A stretch of 64,000 nucleotides of DNA from Bettongia penicillata ogilbyi. Taxonomy: Eukaryota > Chordata > Mammalia > Diprotodontia > Potoroidae. This document shows positions 22,825 through 34,920 of this stretch, one piece after another (position 1 is the first letter of the stretch; each line of letters begins with the position of its first letter). A program made the translations under genes and the position numbers. The DNA lies in contig JAJHZJ010000418.1 in the NCBI GenBank assembly GCA_023548195.1, positions 930,001-994,000 on the forward strand, read 5' to 3'. The notes below the pieces were generated by a model that searched no databases, was not told the DNA's origin, and saw nothing but the letters and a program-made list of their open reading frames with translations.

Positions 22825-23039
22825 GTAAGTGTAACTTAAAATTTTTTTGTAACGTCTTTTAGACCCAGACTATGTTTTGATGTTGTTTGAGTCTGTTAGC
22901 TCAGTAGTTGTTTGAATTGTCATTTTTGAAAATTCAAAAGACTTGAACTCTGTAAGAATATCTTTATGTAATAGGGCAATGGTAATACCATAGATATGAT
23001 TACTTCCTCTGTTTTCTTGTGTAAAGGTTAGGAGAAAGA

Positions 23040-23235
23040 TCAGGGTAGATCCTATATCTAGAGGGTAAAGAACCTGAGAGTTCATTTAATTCAACCCTCT
23101 TATTCTGTTGCAGAGGAAATGGTGGCCAAGGGAACTTAAGTTATTTGGCCAAGGTCAGTAGCATTCAAGATGGGATTTAAACCCAAGTTCTCTGACTACA
23201 GAGCCATGTGTGTGTGTGTGCATGCATGTGTGTAT
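23040..23235 (+). repeat. MIR-like SINE with short (GT)n
   Basis: TTCATTTAATTCAACCCTCT, TATTTGGCCAAGGTCAGTAG and TTTAAACCCAAGTTCTCTGA are MIR-type blocks. A short GT run (about 23207-23235) follows. Confidence 0.6.
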
Positions 23236-23454
23236 TGTACCTTGATGGCTACATAGATGGTGGAAAGAAGGCATGAGAGCTTTGAAATGTTTAAAACCTT
23301 TTTTTGTGTGTGAAATGGTGATCGTAAATGTCAGTAGCAGAAAGGTAAATTAGTCTTTTTAAAAGGAAAGAGTCAGCATGCTTTTCTTTTACAACATGAC
23401 CAACATGGAAATATGTTTTGCGTGACTGCACTTGTATAACCTATTTCAAGTTAC

Positions 23455-23588
23455 TTGTCTTCTCAAGGATGGAGGGGATGAAGGAAGGAAGAGAGTGTGG
23501 AACTCAAAAATGTTAAACAGTGAATGAATGCTCAAATTCATTTTTACATATAACTGGGGAAAATAAAATATTGAATTGTAAAAAAGAG
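23455..23588 (+). repeat. Truncated HAL1/L1 3' end
   Basis: GGAAGGAAGAGAGTGTGGAA, ACTCAAAAATGTTAAACAGT and AACTGGGGAAAATAAAATAT resemble the 3' end at 48270-48350 and 48510-48570. It is a 5'-truncated insertion. Confidence 0.6.
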
Positions 23589-24315
23589 TTTTCAGTGTAT
23601 TGGTTTGCCATTGATATTATATCCTTCTCACAGAGCATCTTTTAAGGTGTGCTAAATGTAAAAATTGCTCCTCCTACTGGCTCTCATAGCTTGAGGCAAC
23701 TCCCTACTACAGTCATTTGAGTAATCATCTTAGGTCATCACTTGGCAGTTGCAGTATAAAATAGACTTAAGGCTTATTATTACAATTATATATGACAACT
23801 TTACGTAAGCATCTCAAGGCCAACTTTCTGTCCATGTGTTTTTTTTTCTCTTCTGTATAATCAGTGTTATTCCACATCCAAACGGTGAGTTTATGTCTCT
23901 GACTTGTCAGTCAGGAAAGGTGCTTAGTTTAGAGAGGGAAGAATGTCAATATGATGAATTTATTTGGATGATGCAAAAAAGGAGTAATTTTGACTGATAT
24001 GGACAAAACTTCTTAACCAGCATTTACTTTTAAGTTTCTGCTTTTTCTGCCAAAGCAGCAATGAGTTAATAGGGAGACCTTAAAAAAATTCTCAAATTTG
24101 TTATTTTATTTTATTTTTTTGAAGGAATGTGACTAAACAAAATCTTTAAACAGTGGATTTTCCCAAGATTTCATACTATTCCGAAGACATTGTAGGTCTA
24201 GAATGATACTCAACTTAATTTCCATTCTCCTCCAAGTCTCTGAGAGGGTGAACTTTCTAATAATATTAAAAAGAACTTTCATAAAATGTTTGTGTTTCTT
24301 TTTTCTTATTTGCAG

Positions 24316-24396
24316 AACTTACTAAAGGCACCAATAACAGACATCATGAAGCCCTGCTTACCAGTAACATAATACCAATGTACCAAAGTTTTCAAG
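24316..24396 (+). CDS. ENPP1: ENPP1 coding exon, nuclease-like domain
   Basis: Acceptor TTTGCAG, donor GTAAAA. It completes Gln and encodes LTKGTNNRHHEALLTSNIIP then MYQSFQ plus one base. Human ends EALLTTNIVPMYQSFQ. The 81 nt fit 2 + 26 codons + 1. Confidence 0.94.
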
Positions 24397-24869
24397 GTAA
24401 AAATGACCTAGCACAAATTTTATTATATGAATTCTTTTGCCATAGTGACAAATATAACTTACTTTATGTACTAGATATATTCCTGTAAAAGAAAAACTTT
24501 GTTTTACATACCATGGAAACTTGCGTATTTATAGAACAAATTATAGAGAAATTATTTGCTTTACAGGTGTTTCCCCATGGAGATAAAAATGTTACCTTTA
24601 GGTCACATTTCATGATTCCAAACAACTTTGCACAAATTCCCAGTTGACCCACACAACAGCTCTGAGCAGCAGGTGGTACAAATATTTATCATCTTTATTT
24701 TAAATAAATCTTGTGGTTTTGACCAAAGATGCCTTATAACCTTAATTTGTATGCTCGGTAAAACACATACCCAAATCCACAGCGACAATCACATACATGT
24801 GTATGCATGTATAGATATATATGCAGTATACTTATATGTAATACACACAGAAACATGTACATATAAATT

Positions 24870-25095
24870 TTTTCAGTTGTTTCAGTCATGTCTTGATCTT
24901 TGTGACCCCCTTTTTGGGAGGATGTTTATTGGACAAAATATTGGTGTGGTTTGTCATTTCCTTTTCCAGCTCATTTTACGTATTAGGAAACTTGAAACAA
25001 AAAAGGTTAAGTGACTTGCCCAGTGTTACTGACCTAGTATGTACCTGAGGCCATATATGAACTCAGGTGTACCTGACTCCCAGCCAGATTTACTG
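24870..25095 (-). repeat. tRNA-derived SINE with 3' tail, minus strand
   Basis: TCAGTTGTTTCAGTCATGTC, TGGTGTGGTTTGTCATTTCC, then GTTAAGTGACTTGCCCAGTG and ACTCAGGTGTACCTGACTCC. It is the reverse of the full copy at 59290-59560. It ends just before the exon at 25182. Confidence 0.75.
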
Positions 25096-25181
25096 TTTAA
25101 AATTTACCATTTCAATTTCTGCCATGTGACATTATTTTAACTTGTCCTTCCCCAATAACATTTTTCCCCTCCTTGTTTTAG

Positions 25182-25314
25182 TCATATGGAATTATTTCCA
25201 TGATATCCTACTCCCAAGGTATGCTGGAGAAAGGAATGGAGTGAATGTAGTCAGCGGTCCTGTGTTTGACTCGGATTACAATGGACTGTACGATACTCCA
25301 GAGATACGGAAACA
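25182..25314 (+). CDS. ENPP1: ENPP1 coding exon with calcium-binding loop
   Basis: Acceptor TGTTTTAG, donor GTAAGA. It completes Val and encodes [20 protein letters not shown] then [18 protein letters not shown]. The EF-hand-like calcium loop is present, but the third acidic position is Asn and the next Arg position is Leu (DSDYNGLYD here, DFDYDGRCD in human as I recall). The exon ends with two bases of Gln. Confidence 0.94.
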
Positions 25315-25599
25315 GTAAGAACATGTTTCTTCTGCCATATCTACTTTATGCTTTCTTAAATTAGTAATAACAATAACTACAAACAAGTGATATTGCCAAT
25401 ATCTTTAATTGTTTTCCAGGATTGTTTTCCAAAATGTGTTACAATTTCTCAGGTCTATCAACCTTCCATGTACCTGTTTTCCCATAGCTGTTCCAACATT
25501 TATTGTTTTACCTTTTTGTCATTCTAATGGTTGCACAATAGAATCTTAGAATGCTTTAAATTACATTTCTTTAATTAGTAATGGCTTGTAGTCTTATTT

Positions 25600-26240
25600 T
25601 TTTTTTTAAAATGACTACAGATAGTCTTTTTCTCCCTTTTATACCTTTTATACAATGGAAAATGGCTATTTTTCTTAGTAATGTCTTTTCTCCTTCAATT
25701 AATTGGGAATTATGCTTTATGATATAGATCACTACCTATTCAATTGTCTTTTTTTTCAATCACAATCCCATAGATTCAAGAAGGCTAATTTCAACTTTTA
25801 AACTCTAATACTGGCTGAACCTTATTGTAGCTCCAAAAAAAAAAAAATAGAAAATTTAGAGGCAAACATCTTACCATGAATAGAAATACATATTTTTTCT
25901 CCTTTCTACTCCACACCTATGGGCAAAAAAAGAAAGAAAGAAAATGAAAACAAATTTCTTGTAACAAATATGTGTAGTAAAGCAAAACACATTTTCTTAA
26001 TAGCTTTATACAAAAATAGCTATGCTGAATTTTGCATCCTAAATCCATTGACTTTCTGTAGTGAGTATATATTTCATCATTAGTCCACTGGAATCATAAA
26101 TACTTTTTCTATTGATCATAATAATTGATCATAATTTTTTTACAGCCCTTAAAGTTGTTTGCTTTTCCAGTGCTGTTACTGTATACATTGTTCTCCCTCA
26201 TGTATGTCCAGTCTACTTTTTATAAGTCCAGAGATGGCAA
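25600..26240 (-). repeat. Probable LINE fragment
   Basis: T-rich sequence with ATTTCATCATTAGTCCACTG and CATCCTAAATCCATTGACTT resembles the L1-lineage 3' fragment seen at 4336 and 45280. Homology is weak. Confidence 0.35.
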
Positions 26241-26460
26241 GTATATGGGTGTTCACTGAGGAAAAAACTTAAGGAGCCATTCTTTCTGGCCCTCTCACCT
26301 CCTGGAGGCTTAGTCCTAGTTTTTGTTATTTTTGTTTTAAGAACAGAATTATAACTCAGCTGTAACAATGGAGCCCAGAATGCCACCACAATCTGATACT
26401 GATACCTCAGTTGAAGATCATTTGGCAGGGGCAGAGTTATTCACCAAGTTATTCACCTTT

Positions 26461-26462
<2 letters not shown>

Positions 26463-26538
<76 letters not shown>

Positions 26539-26570
26539 AGCGTGCGTGTATTGTATGGTGTGTGTATTGT
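26463..26570 (+). repeat. (GT)n microsatellite
   Basis: A long GT run interrupted by single GTAT units near 26508 and by GAGCGTGCG from about 26539. The antiparallel His-Thr and Val-Cys open frames here are artefacts of it. Confidence 0.97.
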
Positions 26571-26639
26571 ATGACCTAGCCTTGATGTAGCAAGGCAATA
26601 AATAGGAAAACAGTGTCCTAAACCTTCCCACATTTCTTT

Positions 26640-28145
26640 ATTTCTTACAGCACAATAACATTATATTAGATTTATATACTTTAAGTTGTTCAGCTATTAC
26701 CTAAGTGATGGATACTTCCCCAGTTCCTAGTTCTTTGTTACTACAGAAAGAGCTGTAATAGCTTTTCTTCTTTCCTACACATTGGGGTGTAGGTTCATTC
26801 ATGGTAATTTTGTTGGGTTAAAGGTTGTACATAGTTTAGTAACTTTAGGCATTGTTCCAAATTATTTTTATAGAATTGCTGGATTGATTCACAGCTCTAA
26901 TAGTGCATCAATGTGCTTATTTTCCTAGAGTTCCTCTGGCATTTGTCATTTTATGTTTTTGTTATATTTGCCGGTGTGGTGGCAAAGATAAGCAACTGCA
27001 GAGTTGGCTTTAACTTGGGCTTCTCTAATTATTAATGATTTGGATCATTTTTTAATATTGCTACAGATAGGTTGGATTTCTTCCCTTGAAAACTGACTAT
27101 TCAAATCCTTTGACTGCTTATTAATTGAGGAAATGTGTCTTGTACTTCTGTTCCTATATTTTGGAAAAAAGACTTTTAGCAAAGAAACTCACTACAAAGA
27201 TCTTTTGTTCCCCAATTAACTTTTTCATTTCTAATCTTAATTGTCCTGATTTGTTTGTGCAAAAGATTTTAAATTTTATGTATTTCCTCATCCCATTTCC
27301 ATTATTTTTTCCCTTTCTTTGCTCCCTCCTTCCTTTTTATTTAGAAGAATTGAGGCATAGAATGAAAGCTATGCTTGTTGCAAGCACCTTCTACTTCCTT
27401 TACCCCACTCCTTTCACCTTCACCCAGATCTCAATCACTGGTTCTTAACCTTTGGTTCTTTTAAACTGCTCTTCACAGTTCCCCTTCTGAATTTAAAGTT
27501 AGTTTTGCTTATGACTCATTCCTCCTTGAATCTGCTCTCTATCTTATTCACTCCTCTCTTCCTGTTTCCCTTCTGAGGTGTGTGTGTGTGTGTGTGTGTG
27601 TGTCTGTGTGTGTCTGTTTGACCATTGTTTGACAGTTTAGATAAAAACAAAGTTAAGGTGATGCCTGTTCCCCTAACCTCTTCATTTGTATAGTGAGAGA
27701 AATGATTATTTTTCTATTATGTTAATAACCAAGTTAGGATTGTTGATCAATTACCCAGAAACTGTCTTTTTTTCATTCATCCCAATAGCCTTATTACTTG
27801 GGTCCCTCCCCCATTATGTGTGATAAGTATCCCAATTCCTTTGCTTTTGTTCCTTAATATATTGCTCCCCCCACTTTCCTTTTTTCTTAAGGTAACCAAA
27901 AATAATAAAATTCTCTTCCAGGTTCTCTACCTTATTTGACTCTTATGGATTCTTATCACATTTCACATTCAGAGAATGCTTGCATAATCTCTTTCTTCAT
28001 ATTCAAATGCAAACATTCCACCCTCAGAAAGTTCCCGCCATGCCCCTAGATTATTTGTATTTACCTTTTTTTCTTGTTTTTGAAATATGATAGGCTCTCT
28101 GTTCTTTTCTTATTCTTTTCTCTATTGCTCTCATTTCATTTATAC
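26640..28145 (-). repeat. L1-lineage LINE 3' region
   Basis: On the minus strand it reads as the L1 terminal region: AGGAACTGGGGAAGTATCCA, CAATCCAGCAATTCTATAAA and GAAGTCCAAGTTAAAG-type blocks, then T-rich sequence to about 28140 with CACATTTCACATTCAGAG. The + copies at 33960, 40160 and 40925 share the GGGGAA(T/G)-(G/A)TAGAACAAATTATG block. A GT run (27577-27617) is included. Confidence 0.6.
27577..27617 (+). repeat. (GT)n microsatellite
   Basis: GT repeat with two TCTG interruptions, inside LINE-derived sequence. Confidence 0.9.
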
Positions 28146-30590
28146 TATCATTTAAAAAAAATTTATTTCTTGGAAGAATTCTAATCAATCTTCTGTGCAA
28201 GCCTTATTTGTTATTGCATGTAAGTTTTTTAGAATTATTTTCCTCTTTGGGGTTGTTCCAGTAATCCACCCTGGACCACCACCTGATTTTGCTGGTCAAT
28301 ATAGGAGAAAGAGGGGCCAAATCTGCAATCTTGGCCAAGTCTTACAATTCTCTGGACTGTACACCCCATGCTTGTGACATGGGCAAGGATCAAGTACTTA
28401 CTCTGTTCACCCTGGCTTGCCGATTCAAATACTTTGTCTCTGCAGTCTGGATACTAACTCAGTGATCCTAGTCTATACCTATAAAATAATTTCTTATTGA
28501 TTACATATATGTATATGATCTATGAAATCTTTTACTCAAAGAAACAACTTTAATAACTAGTAGACAGGCCTGTCTATGGGTCTAAGCAAAGAACATGAGA
28601 GACTCTTTACTTCATGCATATCTCACACTGCCACACCAAATAACATCTTTGAAATCTGGAGAGGAATTTTGGGGAGTAGGGATCCTACAGCATCATCATT
28701 GGTATATCAGAGCTAGGAGGCAGTAAGAAAGACCTCTAAAGAAGAACAGGACTGCAAATAGGAAGATTGTGTAAGATAAATTGTCATTTCTATTGGTTCA
28801 TGTGTCATAGTTCATCTGGCCTTCCCTAGCTTGAAACCTCTGTTTTGTTCCTAGTTGCCATCTTGTTCTTTGGACTTTGGTCTTCTGGCCCCTGACTTGA
28901 CGTGGCTTCTGGTTTATCTTCTGTAGTGCTTCCTTTCCTTTTTTTCATGAGAGGACTTCACCCTCAGGCCCAGAGACTGTTCTAATCACTAGCACATGTA
29001 GTCCTGCCTGTAATCCAACAATATCAGAGGTCATGATGACATTAAAAGAAAGTTCAGGAAGAAAGGTGTTGAAAAGCAAAATTCTAAAATTAGGAAAATT
29101 TTAAAGTCCAGTAGATTTTTCATCATGCTAGACTAACTTTTAAAGTAAGGAGGTGATTTATTTTCCAGATATTCACTCCTATCTTTTATTGTTTTTTTCA
29201 AGACAAGTATGTATTTAATTTCGGACGATAACTGATGAAGTATACTAGAAAGTAAATTATATTATATAAATTTGAAAGTGCTGATTTTTATATTAGGAAA
29301 GTCATGAGAATTACTTCTTACTGAAAAACAATTTATAATCCTGATTGGATAAAAATTATTTTTAAAAAATCACAATAGATATATGTAACTGACAAATGGA
29401 AATATGTGTTTGAGCAAATGATTAATTATGATAGAAGTCTGAAAATAAAGGTCTTTCTCTTAATAGTAAAAAAAAAACAAAGTAAGGGGCGAAATCAGTG
29501 AGAATTTTCAGCAAGTACTTTTGATGGGAAAAAAGAGAAAAAAAAGAATCAGTAAATAAAAATGAAGGAAATTGGCTAACAGGACTTTATTTTGCAAGGC
29601 AGTGCATATGTGTAATGGACTTTGTTCTTCTTGCTTTCTCAATAGTTGGGGGAGGGGGAAAGAATGAAAGATTTAGAAGTGGAAATAAAATAAAATTGAA
29701 TTAAATAAAATAGCTAAGATCTTGAGCATAAAGATTTTTATGAGGTATAAACATAATAGGGATAAGAAAAGGGAATAAATATTTTAGTGCTTTGTTTTTT
29801 TTTCCTTTGTCTGGTAGTGGGGAAATATACAAATCTACATAGAATATAAATACTTTTTATAAAAATCTATGAGTATCAGATAAAATTATGAATATGGAAA
29901 TGTGCTATCTATAAAATTCAATATAAATATAAAGATTTTTTTTGTATTATTTATCTTAACTAAGTAGAAAATTAAAGGAAATTAGATATTTTAAATTGAA
30001 ACTAAAAAGAATGAGAGCCAGGCAGATTTTGATCAAAGTTGCATCTCTGACACATACGGGATGTCTGACTTGGGGTAAGTCACCCAAGCTCTCAGTGCTC
30101 TAGACAATCCTCTGACTGTCAGAGAAGGTGTTATTTGCCTTGGTACATTTGATTGTAGCATGTTCATTTTCTCTCCTACCAACAAGGAAAAATTTCCTTG
30201 ATTTAAATTAAATTTAAAATTTCCTTTTGTTTTTTGTTAAGCAGGTTTTAGGACTTTGGCTTGAATCCCAATGTTTTTATTTCATTAGAGAATGCATTTC
30301 ACATGTCTCTGATTTTTCTTTTAAAAAAACTCCTCATTAAAAACCATCAACAAGCATGAACATTTAGGTACATAAAGAAGAGAAAAGAGCGTTACTTATG
30401 AAGCCATAAGCAATAAATTTCTGTGGAGGCCAAGCTGCACTTCGTGTGAGTGTTCTGAACACACTTATAGCTATATAAAAGTTATAGCTTAGTTAGGATG
30501 TTAGTTAGTATTGTTGGAATTTTATGATTGGAAAATGAAATTCATTTCCATTCTTCAAACCACTTTAAGCTGTAGTATATAGCAGTGTGG
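28146..30590. other. ENPP1 intron sequence with no recognised element
   Basis: About 2.4 kb. 28200-28960 is less AT-rich and has the feel of an old LTR or unique sequence, but no hallmark was confirmed. 29050-30000 is very AT-rich, with many short A runs. No exon, RNA gene or named repeat was supported. Confidence 0.4.
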
Positions 30591-30860
30591 CATTTTCCCA
30601 AGAGCTTTCCTTCCCAGTCTAGAAATGTCTTCTGTAATATTCCACCAAGTGTTCAACTGGCCTGTGCTTGAATATTTACAGCAAAGAGAGATGGGAACTC
30701 CCTGCTTAGACACCTTTCATGTATGAAGTGTTCCCTTCTTAAGTTTAGGTATGATTTAGGTGACTTAGAATATTTTTATTAGAGTGTTCCAGCTTGTACT
30801 TTATCTTGGTGCATGATAGCTCTGTAATATCAATCAGGGTGAAATGGAAGGGGTTTTTTT
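30590..30860 (-). repeat. CR1/L3-type LINE remnant
   Basis: TTCCACCAAGTGTTCAACTG, then GAGAGATGGGAACTCCCTGC, parallel 32545-32640. Both resemble antisense CR1/L3 (compare GAGGGGGAACTCACTACC, as I recall). Confidence 0.45.
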
Positions 30861-31194
30861 CTAGGTTCCACAGATATATTCTGTGTCTATAGTTTGATAG
30901 ATTTTGTAGCCTAATCTAATCCCCCTCCCATGAGACAGATCACAGATCATCCCTTCCTGTCCATCCATTCCCATCTATTTCCTACAAATCTGCCCCCAAA
31001 GGATCAGCCCAACATGCTGAGAGCCTTCTTCCATATCTCTCGATGTCACCTAGATGTTACTGCCAAATAATCTGAAGATTTTTTATTGTCTACAAACATG
31101 ATAGTCAATGCAGCATACTTATACAGGGAATAAAATCCTTTAGATTATGTTGATTTAGACCATCTGCTAATGTTAGCTTTCTTGTTATGGCATA

Positions 31195-31625
31195 GTCAGT
31201 CACCGGTATGTATTAAGCAACTCTTACATGGTAAGGCTTTGTGCTAAGCACTAGGGATACAAATCTGACTAAAAACTCAGCTCCTGCCTTTAAAGAACTT
31301 ATATTTGAATGGGAGATTACACTATATAAGAGAAAGCTGAAAAGGCAGGTATAGTGGTGGAAGTGCAGATGAGGGTACCCACCTTGGGAGCATAGTACTG
31401 GAAATCTTGAGTGCGGCCTGAAGAGGAATGAAACTTTGGTTTGCCTGTGTAGCATACTTACTTGGAAATTCTAGGGGAAGCCATCCAACTAGAAAGAGGC
31501 CATAGGAGTGAGTAGAGTACTTCCAGTTTCTGAACTCTGAAACTGGAGTGAGCTTCAAGATGAAGAGCTGGAGTCTAGTAGAGGAAGTCCAGAATACAGC
31601 TTGGAGAGGAATGAGTGGATAGATT
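31195..31625 (-). repeat. L2 LINE 3' region
   Basis: GTATTAAGCAACTCTTACAT, TTTGTGCTAAGCACTAGGGA, then CTTTAAAGAACTTATATTTG and AATGGGAGA are the reverse of the L2 3' end. Degraded further in. Confidence 0.65.
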
Positions 31626-31769
31626 TGTTGTGGTTGTTTTTACAAAGGTTGTTAAAAATAGTTCCTATGCTTCAGGATATGAGTTTAGATATACTTTAGA
31701 AGCATACTCCACTGAACTCAAACACAGCATTAAAGAAGAATGTATTTCTCTCCGAAGGGAATACAGATT

Positions 31770-31790
31770 CATCTATCTATCTATCTATCC

Positions 31791-31837
<47 letters not shown>

Positions 31838-31857
31838 CCTCCATTTATTTATTTATA
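31770..31857 (+). repeat. (CTAT)n microsatellite next to a splice acceptor
   Basis: About 16 CTAT units from 31770 to 31836 with one CCAT interruption, then a diverged (ATTT)n tail to 31857. The run ends about 50 nt, and the tail about 28 nt, before the ENPP1 exon at 31886, so it occupies the usual branch-point window. Confidence 0.96.
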
Positions 31858-31885
31858 TACCTTTTTTAAATTTATTTTTATGCAG

Positions 31886-32051
31886 GAGCAGCAAGCGTAT
31901 CAGTAATCAAGAAGTCCTGATACCCACTCACTACTTCATTGTGCTGACAAGTTGCAAAAATAAAACCCAGACTCCCTGGCGGTGTGAGAATTCTTTAGAG
32001 ACCCTTGCTTTTATTGTCCCTCACAGGACAGACAACAGTGAAAGTTGTACT
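31886..32051 (+). CDS. ENPP1: ENPP1 penultimate coding exon
   Basis: Acceptor TTTATGCAG, donor GTAAGT. It completes Gln and encodes [20 protein letters not shown] then [10 protein letters not shown] and [11 protein letters not shown]. The [12 protein letters not shown] and [10 protein letters not shown] motifs are typical of the ENPP1/ENPP3 nuclease-like domain. N-K-T is a sequon. A CTAT microsatellite lies immediately upstream in the intron. Confidence 0.95.
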
Positions 32052-32529
32052 GTAAGTATACTTGGTTGCTTAAATATTGCATATGATTAATTATATATGA
32101 CCCTGGGCCTAGGTTATCACAGTAGAAGGATGAGTTTTTGATTGCTATTTACAGACAGCTAGGAAACCATTCTTGTATCCCAAGTCCAAGGTACAAAAAT
32201 GAGATTTTGATGTGCAAAATTCAGTAAGTAGGATGGCTTAAACACTGAATCTCAGAAACATTTGAAGTTTTTTTTACCCCTTTAAAAACATGTGTTTTTC
32301 ATTTCAACATTGTCATGTGTCAAGTAATCATAATTTTAACATTGCTCTGTAAATGAGCTTTCTTTTTGTCTTATTCTTATAAAATGTAGATCATTGTTCT
32401 ACTTCCTTGTTCTCTTGGTTGAGTATTTGAAACTTTATATGAGTGTCATCATACTTTTTTAAGTATAAAGTCTGAATTATTTAGATCTTACCAATTCATT
32501 GGTACTTTAAAATCTTCCTATTCCAATCT

Positions 32530-33110
32530 CCTTCCTGGTGTAGGAACGTCTTCTATAAAACTCTGCCGCATATGTATCTAGTCTATGCTTTAATATTTAC
32601 ATCAAAGAATGAGGGAGGGGAAATCTCTATTTGGACAGCTCTAATTTATGATGAGATGGATAGATAGTGTCATGAAAGCAAGGAGCATGACCTTGGACAG
32701 ACTTTGGGAGTTAGTGGAGACCGGATGGGCCTGGAATGCTACGGTCCATGGGGGTCGCAAAGAGTCAGACACAATTGAATGGCTGAACAATAACCACAGT
32801 TTATGAAGTTTTTCCTTCTATCAAGTCTAAATCTGCTTCCCTGTAGTTTTGACCCAGTAATTTTAGTTCTGACATCTGGAACCCTAAAAAGATGTCTTAT
32901 GTCTCATGACTCTTTACATGATGTCTGCATCCAGCAATAACTGTATAGTATATAGAGAATGTATGAGTCTATAACAGGTGTCTTTTGTATAACTTAATGG
33001 ATAACATGATCCACTCTCCTAATGACCATTAAGTAGTCCCTTCCTAGGATTCTTTAGGGGGCTGTATTCAAACGGTTGTACTGTGCTCATGCCTGTCATC
33101 TGTTCTCATT
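32530..33110 (-). repeat. CR1/L3-type LINE, interrupted by a SINE
   Basis: GGACAGCTCTAATTTATGAT is followed after the insert by TTTATGAAGTTTTTCCTTCT, then AAATCTGCTTCCCTGTAG. This is the antisense CR1/L3 order. Confidence 0.6.
32650..32797 (+). repeat. SINE insertion in the CR1/L3 copy
   Basis: GACCTTGGACAGACTTTGGG then GGGGTCGCAAAGAGTCAGAC and CTGAACAATAAC, a SINE tail of the type seen at 59540. Similar flanks (TTTATGATG before, TTTATGAAG after) suggest a target-site duplication. Confidence 0.65.
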
Positions 33111-33169
33111 TCTATCGCTATTGCTCCTTCTCACTAAGGTGCCTGATTTTGTTTTGATGATGATGATAC

Positions 33170-33405
33170 GATGACAATAGCTAACTTTATATAGCACCTA
33201 AACTCATTTGATCCTTACAACAACCTTGGGAGGTAGGTGTTATTATCTTCATTTCGCAGTAGAGGAAACTGAGGCAATCATAAATTAAGTGACCTGTTCA
33301 GAATCACACATCTAGAAAGTATCTGAGTCCAGATCTTGAACTCATATCTTTCTGGTTCCAATTCTGGAGTTCTCTCTACTGTGTCACTTAGCTGCCCTAG
33401 CTAGG
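33170..33405 (+). repeat. MIR-like SINE
   Basis: TAACTTTATATAGCACCTAA, CTTGGGAGGTAGGTGTTATT, AGAGGAAACTGAGGCAATCA and GTGTCACTTAGCTGCCCTAG give a nearly complete element. Confidence 0.8.
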
Positions 33406-33409
33406 ACCT

Positions 33410-33780
33410 AATTCACCTTGTTCATGGACCTAATGAAGATAATGAGTATACATATATTTATGTATACATAGATAGACACATATATTTATATACAAATATG
33501 TAAACATGTATGTCTATATTTACACATGTGCATGGACATGCATATATTATATAAATAAAATCTATGTATAGCTATATGTATGTAGGGATACATTTTTACA
33601 TGTACATACTCATTTTTTTATATGTATTTATTTTTGTATTTATTGGGTTCTCTACTAGAGTGTAAACTCATCAAGAGTAGAGCTTGTTTCATTATTTGTA
33701 CTTATATATTCAACATCTAGCATAGTACCTAGTGCATTGTATTAATAAATACTTTTTGACTGATTGAACTGTTAGAAAAC
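33410..33780 (+). repeat. AT-rich tract then L2 3' end
   Basis: 33430-33640 is a degenerate TATATGTATACATA-type tract. 33645-33775 has GAGTGTAAACTCATCAAGAG, ATCTAGCATAGTACCTAGTG and TTAATAAATACTTTTTGACT, the L2 3' terminus. Confidence 0.6.
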
Positions 33781-33984
33781 TGTTACAGTATTCCAGGTAA
33801 ATACTAATGAAGGCCTGTCCTGGAGTGGTATCAATGGGCAAAAAAGATATTTTAGAAGTGGTAGAACTTTACTAACTGGATATAAGAGATAAGAAAAAAG
33901 GAAACTGAACCAAAACTTCAAAAATGAGAGGTTAGATAATTCTATAGAAAGGAAGAGTGAGGTCAGAAGTCATAGAATTAAAGT

Positions 33985-34150
33985 TTATGCTGTTATGCCA
34001 AAGAGGGAAAAAGATCTTTTAAGTGCAAAAATGTTTATAGTGGTATTTTTTTTTGTAACAAAGAAATGGAAACAAAGTAGACACCCATCAGTTGGAGAAT
34101 AGCTGACAAATTATGGCATAGGAGGATAATGGAATGTTAGTGCCACTTAG
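33985..34150 (+). repeat. L1-lineage LINE 3' fragment
   Basis: AAAATGTTTATAGTGGTATT, then ACAAAGAAATGGAAACAAAG and CCATCAGTTGGAGAATAGCT. The same blocks occur at 40200 and 40955. Confidence 0.65.
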
Positions 34151-34780
34151 ATTTGTATATGTGTATATCATGTACATATATATTTATGCATATATGAAGG
34201 GAAGAAATAGAAAACCAGATTATAAAGAGCTGAGAAATATAAACAGTGAGTGTAGAAAACATTTTCAAGGAGTTTGGCTGAGAAGAAGAGATTTAGGATA
34301 AAAGTCTGAGGGAATGATAGGTGGCAGTGAAGTTTGGCTTTTTTTTTAAGTGTAGAGGACAGATTTCCAATCCCTTCTTTTCTCCTGCCAATCAAGCCTC
34401 AAATTGCTCTGATGCTTATACTTCTTATGCAACATCTGGTTATAATTCCTCTTTGCTCACAACCCTTCAAAGGATGGATTTCTGTTGCTTAATGAGTAGT
34501 TGGTCTAGAAATCTGGGTCCTTTATAGTTCCTATATTTTCCAGCTTTTATCTCAGACTCTTTTCCTTCATATACTCTCCGCTTTGGCCAAATTGCCGACT
34601 TAGTTCTTCAAGCAGATGCGAATGTTCACACTGAGCTCTAGGAAGCCCCATCTCCTCAACCTCCACTTGAAGAATTCTGAATCTTCTTTTCAAAGTGGAG
34701 GATTCCTGATTTTGGACCTCTTGACCTGGGAACTTGCTCCATCTGTGAAAGGAAGCCATCTATGATGACTTAGATTAGTT
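34151..34780. other. Intron sequence without recognised element
   Basis: About 630 nt. No splice-flanked open frame, RNA gene or clear repeat was seen; short ORFs on both strands here lack any family resemblance. Confidence 0.35.
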
Positions 34781-34784
34781 TTAG

Positions 34785-34920
34785 GGATTTATCTGTTACA
34801 CAGAGTTGAGATGACTTGTCCAGGGTCACATGGTTAATTAAGTATCATAATGGCATTTGAACTTGGCTTTTTTAACTCCAGTCTCAGAACTCTATTTACT
34901 GTACTACACTGTCATCCTTT
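34785..34920 (+). repeat. MIR-like SINE fragment
   Basis: GATGACTTGTCCAGGGTCAC then GGCATTTGAACTTGGCTTTT and TCCAGTCTCAGAACTC. Confidence 0.6.

Noticed and set aside
26368..26633. Val-Cys and His-Thr ORFs
   Set aside because: Translations of the (GT)n microsatellite.
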